A DNA stretch of 12,615 nucleotides from NCBI GenBank assembly GCA_022448705.1, contig JAKUUF010000035.1, positions 1 through 12,615 of the forward strand. The letters run 5' to 3'. Made by a program: the position numbers and the translations under genes. Shown here one piece after another: positions 7,401 to 12,615 of the stretch. This stretch comes from SAR324 cluster bacterium (lineage in GTDB: Bacteria; SAR324; NAC60-12). Each line of letters opens with the position of its first letter. The stretch's first letter is position 1. Below the pieces are notes generated by a model. The model saw nothing but the letters and a program-made list of their open reading frames with translations, did no database searches and had not been told where the DNA came from.

Positions 7401-9341
7401 ATGAAATCGCTGCTTGAAAGTATCTCACAACCCCAGGAGATACAAAACTTTAATTTGAGAGAACTTACACAGTTAGCGCAGGAATGCCGTCAGCGTATAA
7501 TTGAGGTTACAAGTAAGTGCGGAGGGCACCTTGCTTCCTCACTTGGTGCCGTGGAAATTACAGTAGCTCTTCTAAAACATTTTGATTTCAGTATTGACCG
7601 CCTGGTTTGGGATGTGGGCCATCAGGGATATGCTTATAAAATTTTAACAGGCCGTAATGAGAATTTTGATACTCTTGGCAAATGCGGTGGTATCAAAAAA
7701 TTTCTCTCAAGGGACGAAAGCAGTTATGACCATTTTGGAGCAGGGCATGCTTCCACCTCCATTTCAGCCGCGTTGGGCATGGCCATTGGACGTGATCTCC
7801 AGCAAAAGAAGCATAGGGTTGTTTCAGTCATTGGTGACGGGGCGCTGACGGGTGGGCTTGCCTTTGAAGCTCTGAATCACAATGGCTCCCTCGATAAGAA
7901 CATGCTGGTTATTTATAATGACAACGGAATCAGCATTGATCCAAATGTTGGTGCGATTTCAAAACTGCTGACACGCTTTGCATCTTCACAATTCTACAAC
8001 CGGTTCAGGGAAGAAACCCTTGATTTTGCAGAGAAAGCGCCGTTTTCTGAGAGACTTGGTCTTAAAACCACTTTACAGAAAATGCATGATTCTGCAAAGA
8101 GCTTTTTTTCACCTCCCAGTATGCTCTTTGAGCAGTTAGGCTGGAGATATTTTGGAACAATTGATGGTCATAATCTTCAGGAACTGCTGGATATCATCAA
8201 ACAAGTCAAGAACTTAGACGGCCCTATTGTCATTCACGCCATTACACAGAAAGGAAAAGGATACGCTTTTGCAGAAGAGGACGCATATAAGTATCATGGA
8301 GTAACACCTTTTGAACCTTTGGATGGAAAATTTAAAAAGAAAAAAACTTCAGGTCAGGCAATCAGTTATTCCCAGGTATTTGGTAACAAACTCGGTGAAT
8401 TAATGGAACGTGACGAAAGTGTGGTGGTGTTAACAGCAGCCATGCTGAGTGGTACAGGAATCGTAAATTTGCAGCCAAAATTTCCTGATCGTGTTTTGGA
8501 TGTTGGCATTGCGGAAGGACACGCGGTAACTTGTTCTGCAGGACTTGCTACTACAGGCAACAAACCTTTTGTTGCGATTTATTCAACTTTTCTACAGCGT
8601 GCTTTAGATCATATTATTCACGATGTTGCAGTTCAGCAGCTTCCTGTAAGATTTATGCTCGATCGTGCTGGATTCGTAGGGGCAGATGGTCCTACACATC
8701 ATGGTATGTTTGACCTTACTTACCTCCGAATGATACCAAATATGACAATTATGGTTCCGCGTAATGGCGCGGAATTACGCTGCATGATTGAATTTGCCTA
8801 TAACCACGAAACTGGACCGCTGGCTATTCGATATCCAAGAGGTAATACTGCAGAACTAGATGAAAATAAAATTCCACCTCTTGAATTTGGAAAAGCGCAA
8901 ATTTTGAGAAAAGGACAAAATGTTGTACTGTTTGCAGTTGGTACTATGGTTGAAAAAGCGGAACAGGTTGCTGATCTTCTTGAAAAGCAGGGGGTTTATG
9001 CTTCAGTTATTAATGCCCGTTTTGTAAAGCCTCTGGATGAGGACTTGATAGTTAATTTAGGTAGAGATGCTAAATTGCTTGTAAGTCTTGAAGAAAACAC
9101 AATTCACGGCGGATTTGGCAGTGGTGTGCTGGAAATTTTAAGTAAGAATAGAATATGTATTCCCACACTGCAGATTGGAGCACCGGATCGCTTCATTCCT
9201 CAAGGTTCTCCTGAAGAACAACTTAATGAAGCAGAATTGAACGTGGAACAAATTTATGGTCGTGTCCTTGAAAAACTTCCGGAGGTTGTAAAGAAAATAA
9301 GAAAAAAAAGAACAATGGAACAAAAGAAACGCGCTTCATGA
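7401..9341 (+). CDS. dxs: 1-deoxy-D-xylulose-5-phosphate synthase
   Basis: Dxs condenses pyruvate and glyceraldehyde-3-phosphate with thiamine diphosphate (TPP), the first step to isoprenoids, and its product also feeds thiamine and pyridoxal synthesis in many bacteria. Visible motifs are GGHLASSLGAVE (His43), DVGHQGYAYKILTGR (71-85), FGAGHASTSISAALG (112-126), the TPP motif GDGALTGG (145-152) with Asn173, IDGHN (254-258), KGKGYAFAE (284-292), the catalytic glutamate in DVGIAEGHAV (Glu372), IYSTFLQR (393-400), DRAGFVGADGPTHHG (421-435), and a transketolase C-terminal domain. Two departures from the usual consensus are AEGHAV for AEQHAV and ALDH for AYDQ after FLQR. The 646 residues are slightly long, with a Lys/Arg-rich tail. 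ATG 7401 is preferred. An in-frame GTG at 7362 adds 13 basic residues and overlaps a weak TATAGT (7358-7363) that could be the -10. Confidence 0.96.
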   Translation: MKSLLESISQPQEIQNFNLRELTQLAQECRQRIIEVTSKCGGHLASSLGAVEITVALLKHFDFSIDRLVWDVGHQGYAYKILTGRNENFDTLGKCGGIKKFLSRDESSYDHFGAGHASTSISAALGMAIGRDLQQKKHRVVSVIGDGALTGGLAFEALNHNGSLDKNMLVIYNDNGISIDPNVGAISKLLTRFASSQFYNRFREETLDFAEKAPFSERLGLKTTLQKMHDSAKSFFSPPSMLFEQLGWRYFGTIDGHNLQELLDIIKQVKNLDGPIVIHAITQKGKGYAFAEEDAYKYHGVTPFEPLDGKFKKKKTSGQAISYSQVFGNKLGELMERDESVVVLTAAMLSGTGIVNLQPKFPDRVLDVGIAEGHAVTCSAGLATTGNKPFVAIYSTFLQRALDHIIHDVAVQQLPVRFMLDRAGFVGADGPTHHGMFDLTYLRMIPNMTIMVPRNGAELRCMIEFAYNHETGPLAIRYPRGNTAELDENKIPPLEFGKAQILRKGQNVVLFAVGTMVEKAEQVADLLEKQGVYASVINARFVKPLDEDLIVNLGRDAKLLVSLEENTIHGGFGSGVLEILSKNRICIPTLQIGAPDRFIPQGSPEEQLNEAELNVEQIYGRVLEKLPEVVKKIRKKRTMEQKKRAS

Positions 9342-9371
9342 TATTTACGAATTTGCATGTTGCATGATATT
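9337..9371. repeat. Short direct repeats just after dxs
   Basis: CATGATATT occurs at 9337-9345 (overlapping the dxs stop) and again at 9363-9371, 26 bases apart. Between and into the second copy, TTGCATG is repeated in tandem at 9353-9359 and 9360-9366. A TATAAA at 9385-9390 lies 19 bases after TTGCAT (9360-9365) and could be a weak promoter for the downstream pair. Regulatory meaning is unproven. Confidence 0.3.
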
Positions 9372-9540
9372 AATGTGATTGGAGTATAAATCATCAAGTT
9401 CCCTTTCCAAAGATTACCTTCCTGAATTCTTCTTTAAAAGCTCATAAAACGAAAATTGATCCATTTGGATGGTTCGCACCAAAATGTACGGCTTTTGCAT
9501 TTGAGTTGTGCTGAAAGTTCACCTGTAGGTTCAGGCATAG

Positions 9541-9556
9541 AATTCCATTAGGAATT
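9541..9556 (+). repeat. Inverted repeat upstream of the ZapB-like gene
   Basis: AATTCC (9541-9546) and GGAATT (9551-9556) pair perfectly around ATTA. The element ends 29 bases before the ATG at 9586 and 19 bases before its ribosome binding site, so it could be a leader hairpin or a small operator. The stem is only 6 bases. Confidence 0.3.
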
Positions 9557-9575
9557 AGCAATCAAACATTTATTC

Positions 9576-9580
9576 GAGGA
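9576..9580 (+). promoter_or_regulatory. Shine-Dalgarno GAGGA of the ZapB-like gene
   Basis: GAGGA followed by five As fixes the start at ATG 9586. It is one of the few clear ribosome binding sites in this window, suggesting active initiation at the head of the two-gene unit, while the second gene depends on an overlap. Confidence 0.7.
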
Positions 9581-9585
9581 AAAAA

Positions 9586-9963
9586 ATGGCAAATGATTTA
9601 CTTAAGAAGCTGGAAGAGAAAATAAATGAAGCAATTGAAACCATCGAGCTGTCACGTATGGAAGTTACTGATCTGAAAGAGCAGAACGAAGAGTTGGAAA
9701 ATCGTTACGCAGATTGGGAAACAAGGCTGTCAACTTTAATAGAAAAATTTGAGCAACTGGAAGATAGTGAAGATGCTGAGGTTGAAGAAGAAGTAAATGC
9801 AGCTATGCAGGATACTGAGGAAGAGTCAGAAGAGGAAGTTGAAGCTGCGGACGCATTGGATTCAGAAGATGAACATTCTGATGAAGAAGAATTAGGTTCC
9901 ACTTTTGGCACAAATGCTGATTCTTTCACTGAAGCCCCGGAATCTGCTCAGCATTACGCATGA
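9586..9963 (+). CDS. ZapB-like cell-division coiled-coil protein with acidic tail
   Basis: The N-terminal half (residues 5-58) is a continuous coiled coil: LLKKLEEKINEAIETIELSR, then MEVTDLKEQNEELENRY, then WETRLSTLIEKFEQLE. This matches the pattern of ZapB, which in E. coli reads EKLEAKVQQAIDTITLLQ, MEIEELKEKN and a final WQERLQALL. ZapB is a small cytoplasmic coiled coil that links ZapA/FtsZ at midcell to the Ter macrodomain. Here the coiled coil is shorter and is followed by an acidic, probably disordered tail. Residues 59-103 contain 25 Asp/Glu and no Lys/Arg, and the protein ends in SAQHYA. Length is 125 residues, against about 80 in E. coli. No zapA gene is adjacent; in its place, an ATGA overlap couples it to a membrane TPR protein. 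The ZapB relation is an inference from pattern similarity, and short coiled coils can mislead. Confidence 0.65.
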   Translation: MANDLLKKLEEKINEAIETIELSRMEVTDLKEQNEELENRYADWETRLSTLIEKFEQLEDSEDAEVEEEVNAAMQDTEEESEEEVEAADALDSEDEHSDEEELGSTFGTNADSFTEAPESAQHYA

Positions 9964-11681
9964 AGCAAGGAATATGTTCCAGGACTCTCAGACTGCCAAA
10001 TAAAATCTTTTTCCCCGAAATTGTCTTTGCTAAGAAAATAGAATTTCAGTTTCTTCGCAAATTGCTTACTGCTTTATTTGCAACCCTGTTCCTGACAGGG
10101 TTGCTGCATCCTGAGATTATTAACGCTCGACAGTCCGTTGGGATCCTCTCCGTTAATATTAACTACCCATCAAAAGGTCTTAATTGGCTCAAAATATTCC
10201 TTAGGGAAGAGCTTTCACTGCAATTGCAGCTCGCTGATCGGTTCTCAGTTATTACACCTGATACAATGCATCGCTGGGATCAGCGGCACAATGAAAAAGG
10301 CCTGCTTCAGGCCAATTTGTCATATCATGATTCAACAGCATTCACCCTGCTGAAACCTGACAGATTACTTGAACTGTCAATACAGAAAGTTCTAAGCCAA
10401 CTTTCTGTCAGATGGAACATAAGAAGTATCAATGAAAATAAATCTACAGATAATAATCACGCCTGGGCTACTCCGGATAAACTGGTGGAGAAACTCTTAA
10501 GTGATCTTGAAGCCGATCCTTTTTTTGGTAAACTTACACACTTCCCTCAAGGATATTCATGGAATGGTGTCAGGAGTTTTTTTCAATGGAAGCTTAAACC
10601 TGTTCCGTCCCCTGGCTCCGAAGAATGGCAGAAACACAAAGAAGAGCTTGAGTCTTTACTATTAAATCACCCATCGCTGGGCTCCTCAATCAAAGTTTGC
10701 AGAGCCGTGATGCTCATTCTAGAAAGCAGTGTTTCATACCCCGCCCACGTTCCAAGCCTTATTTTGGCGGAGCACGATATTTTAGCTGCTATCAAACGGC
10801 ATCCTGGCAATGCTGAACATCACACTTTATTGTCACTGATACATTACCTTCGCAGAGACCCTTTGTATGCCAAACAACAGGCAAATATTGCGGAGAAAAT
10901 AAATCCCGGCAACGGAATGGCAATGATACTCTATGGCCTTACTATCGGCAAAACCCCTCAAGCAGGCACTTCCTTTATTAAACAGGGTCTCCGGACCTAT
11001 CCATTTGTTGCAGAACCGGATTCTCTGGGGTGGCAGCCATACCATGTACTTGTCAGAGATTTAGAACCCTGGCTGGTTACTTCTGATTCTGAAAAAGTTT
11101 TAAATTATGAACAGCTGATGCATTCAGGCAAGGAGTTATACAACGATCAGCGCTGGAATGAGGCTCGCAAATTCTTTGAAGAAGCATCTGTACTTAAACC
11201 CGACCTTCCTGAACCTGCTCTGTATCTGGCCAGGCTTAAGCTGGCTCAACATGAATTGAGGACCGCACTGCTTCAGCTTTCAAAACTCCAAAGCAGATTT
11301 CCCAAAGATCCTGAAATCAACCTTTATCTTGGATACGCACATGAACAATTAAAGCGTCATCACAAAGCTGAAAAATTATACCGGCGAGTACTTCATCTTA
11401 AACCCAAACACCACAAGGCACTTTTGAGACTGGGGGCAGTACTAATTAAACTTGGCAAACATGGAGAAGCAAGAAGTTTTCTGGAAAGCCTTACACGAAA
11501 ATATCCCTTGTATAGTGTTGCATGGTGGAATCTTGGCATAGTTTATTTAAATTTTGGAGAAATGGAGTTGGCAGAGTCAGCATGGCAGGAATGTTTAAGA
11601 CTTGAGCCGGAAAACAACCAAGTAAGGATTAGACTTGAACAATTGCGTGAAGAAATGTACTTTGCATCAATATCAAATTAG
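9960..11681 (+). CDS. Membrane-anchored TPR-repeat protein
   Basis: The 573-residue product starts with an unusually long basic N-terminus (1-33) and one hydrophobic segment (about 34-50, LLTALFATLFLTGLL). This is followed by INARQ, which could be a cleavage site or simply the end of an anchor. The rest should be periplasmic. Residues 58-105 (SVGILSVNINYP, then LREELSLQLQLADRFSVITP) resemble the N-terminal domain seen before TPRs in envelope proteins, where a peptide like AVLPF begins a CsgG- or TolB-like fold. Residues 106-260 are unassigned. TPR-like helices begin near 267. Clear repeats lie at about 383-416, 417-450, 452-484, 485-517 and 519-552, with typical endings such as LKPDLPEPA, LKPKHHKA and LEPENNQ. 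TPRs bind protein partners. The start overlaps the stop of the ZapB-like gene (ATGA), so a joint envelope or division role is possible. No specific name is justified. Confidence 0.83.
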   Translation: MKQGICSRTLRLPNKIFFPEIVFAKKIEFQFLRKLLTALFATLFLTGLLHPEIINARQSVGILSVNINYPSKGLNWLKIFLREELSLQLQLADRFSVITPDTMHRWDQRHNEKGLLQANLSYHDSTAFTLLKPDRLLELSIQKVLSQLSVRWNIRSINENKSTDNNHAWATPDKLVEKLLSDLEADPFFGKLTHFPQGYSWNGVRSFFQWKLKPVPSPGSEEWQKHKEELESLLLNHPSLGSSIKVCRAVMLILESSVSYPAHVPSLILAEHDILAAIKRHPGNAEHHTLLSLIHYLRRDPLYAKQQANIAEKINPGNGMAMILYGLTIGKTPQAGTSFIKQGLRTYPFVAEPDSLGWQPYHVLVRDLEPWLVTSDSEKVLNYEQLMHSGKELYNDQRWNEARKFFEEASVLKPDLPEPALYLARLKLAQHELRTALLQLSKLQSRFPKDPEINLYLGYAHEQLKRHHKAEKLYRRVLHLKPKHHKALLRLGAVLIKLGKHGEARSFLESLTRKYPLYSVAWWNLGIVYLNFGEMELAESAWQECLRLEPENNQVRIRLEQLREEMYFASISN

Positions 11682-12034
11682 CTTTTTTCACATAAATTTT
11701 CGTTTAGGCTTCACACTTGCAGATATACATTATTGATATTGATCTTAGCAGTGTAAGTGAAAATATTTCATTGTAAAGAATCAACAAACATATAATAATC
11801 TTGAATAACGACTTTATTAGTAATTGCTGACGAAGTACTTGTTTTTTAAACTTGGTTCTCTGTAATGACTTTTGTTTTGCTGGCGGAAAATTCATACAAA
11901 AATTAAGAAAATTCAGCAATTTTAGATTTCTTTATTTATTTTTAAGTATTAAAAAACGGGGATTCGTTACCTTTTCTGGGGAATAATCAAACTCAAATAA
12001 AAGATAATTCTTCTTGGAAAAATTGCAAATATAC

Positions 12035-12063
12035 TTTACTTTAATTATAAAAATTGTTATAAT
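12035..12063 (+). promoter_or_regulatory. Extended -10 promoter of the secreted-protein gene
   Basis: A perfect TATAAT (12058-12063) is preceded by TGT, giving the extended -10 TGnTATAAT. Seventeen bases upstream lies TTTACT (12035-12040, four of six to the -35 consensus). Transcription would start near 12070, leaving a leader of about 105 bases before the ATG at 12175. This also argues against translation starting at the TTG at 12088. Confidence 0.6.
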
Positions 12064-12161
12064 TCCGCACTTTAGTTAATAAAAAGCTTGCAAAAATTAA
12101 ATATAAACAATAAACTCGCTCGCGAATTGGTTGCAAAATTTTTCTCGATAATTCAGAACAG

Positions 12162-12169
12162 AGGAAGGA
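12162..12169 (+). promoter_or_regulatory. Strong Shine-Dalgarno AGGAAGGA of the secreted-protein gene
   Basis: AGGAAGGA lies five bases before ATG 12175. It selects this ATG over an in-frame TTG at 12088. The ATG also places a signal peptide exactly at the N-terminus. Confidence 0.75.
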
Positions 12170-12174
12170 CGAAC

Positions 12175-12534
12175 ATGAAAAATTTTATAGTTTTTATCAT
12201 CTCCATCTTTTTTTCTGTCCAGGTTTTTGCTCAAACTGAAGATAGTCAGGATGTTACTCCAACAGAACAAACTGCTAAAACAAGTTTGGCTGGAGAATAT
12301 ATTTATGCCGATTCATATTTTAAAAAATCCAAGACAGGTGTTTTGTTGAAGTGGTTACCGGCAACAGGCCCTACTGTGTTTTACGGATGGCGTTTTGTAG
12401 TCTACAACACAGAAAAGTTTTTTATCGGAGGTACGGGATTCACAGGCCAGTATGGTGGTCCAGAAGATTATGGTACTCTGACTGCGGCCGGAATGACAGC
12501 AGGCTGGGATTTGACAAGCTTTGACGATATTTAG
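12175..12534 (+). CDS. Secreted glycine-rich protein of unknown function, interrupted by in-frame TAG
   Basis: The product starts with a clear Sec signal peptide, MKNFIVFIISIFFSVQVFA, with likely cleavage before QTEDS. A short polar Thr/Gln/Ser-rich spacer follows. From about residue 40 the sequence has alternating hydrophobic/polar, aromatic- and glycine-rich strands (AGEYIYADSYF, GVLLKWLPATGPTVFYGWRF, FFIGGTGFTGQYGGPEDYG, GMTAGWDLTSFDDI), suggesting an envelope or outer-membrane beta-rich protein. TAG occurs at codon 120 (12532-12534). The same frame then continues without a stop for 27 codons to the window edge, starting VDWGLSAGGVGGRN, with the same glycine-rich style. The true gene is therefore probably longer, and the TAG is either a nonsense mutation or a base error. 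The gene has a strong promoter and ribosome binding site. I do not recognise the family. Confidence 0.66.
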   Translation: MKNFIVFIISIFFSVQVFAQTEDSQDVTPTEQTAKTSLAGEYIYADSYFKKSKTGVLLKWLPATGPTVFYGWRFVVYNTEKFFIGGTGFTGQYGGPEDYGTLTAAGMTAGWDLTSFDDI

Positions 12535-12615
12535 GTTGACTGGGGCTTATCTGCAGGTGGTGTCGGCGGTAGAAACGCACAACAAAATCAAACGTCAGAC
12601 CAAACAATTGAAGAA

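Larger units (their letters stand above)
11682..12174. other. 493-base AT-rich noncoding region before the secreted-protein gene
   Basis: No convincing gene. An imperfect hairpin can form between 11709-11720 and 11748-11757 (ten pairs, two bulges, 27-base loop), 27 bases after the TPR stop; it lacks a T-run, so it is a poor terminator. AAAATTCA recurs at 11887-11894 and again about 20 bases later. The right end holds the promoter at 12035-12063 and a leader of about 105 bases. Confidence 0.5.

Noticed and set aside
9705..9929. Serine-rich minus-strand frame
   Set aside because: It is the antisense shadow of the Glu/Asp-rich tail of the ZapB-like protein (GAA/GAT read as TTC/ATC and, in the shifted frame, TCT/TCA).
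11704..11919. 71-residue minus-strand frame in the gap after the TPR gene
   Set aside because: TTG start, no Shine-Dalgarno, composition typical of translated AT-rich DNA, no recognisable motif.
12088..12174. TTG start upstream of the secreted-protein gene
   Set aside because: No ribosome binding site there, and it would bury the signal peptide; AGGAAGGA points to ATG 12175.
1..12615. Recoding of TAA/TAG as sense codons
   Set aside because: Intact genes such as ybeY and mutM end in TAA at family-typical positions and the TPR gene ends in TAG, so these act as normal stops. Pyrrolysine at TAG is not expected in such an envelope protein.
1..12615. CRISPR array, insertion sequence, phage, toxin-antitoxin or tRNA gene
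   Set aside because: No regularly spaced repeats, transposase motifs, terminal repeats, paired small toxin-like frames or tRNA-like folds were seen.

Overview
This AT-rich window holds chromosomal housekeeping genes of a Gram-negative bacterium. A ZapB-like division protein, periplasmic and envelope-type proteins, the DXP isoprenoid route and bacterial rRNA enzymes support this. Gene content and sequence style suggest a marine deltaproteobacterium-like or SAR324-type lineage, but that placement is an inference, and no rRNA or tRNA gene is present to test it.

Layout, left to right. Positions 1-4463, minus strand, contain two packed gene groups. The upstream group is mutM (DNA repair), a TAXI-type periplasmic binding protein, rsmH (16S rRNA methylation) and ybeY (16S rRNA maturation). 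The last three are joined by 4-base ATGA stop/start overlaps. A good sigma70-type promoter lies just upstream of mutM. After a short gap come lipA (lipoyl synthase) and aroA (EPSP synthase), also joined by ATGA. The aroA fragment that leaves the window carries an in-frame TAA at codon 43. Positions 4464-4864 are noncoding. Positions 4865-7264, minus strand, encode a 799-residue, cytoplasmic-looking, mostly helical protein of unknown family. Divergent from it is dxs (7401-9341, plus strand), the first enzyme of the DXP pathway. It has two departures from the usual active-site region consensus.

Positions 9586-11681, plus strand, encode a small ZapB-like coiled-coil protein with a very acidic tail. 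It is coupled by ATGA to a membrane-anchored TPR protein, and I read the pair as a possible division or envelope module. Positions 11682-12174 are noncoding and AT-rich, with an extended -10 promoter. The window ends in a secreted, glycine-rich protein gene whose reading frame is cut by an in-frame TAG but stays open, with the same style, to the window edge.

The most interesting points are the uncharacterised 799-residue protein, the ZapB-like/TPR pair, the orphan TAXI protein inside a translation and repair operon, and the two in-frame stops. Both stops lie within about 145 bases of a window end, so sequence error is a serious alternative to real gene decay. I see no CRISPR array, insertion sequence, prophage gene or defence system.
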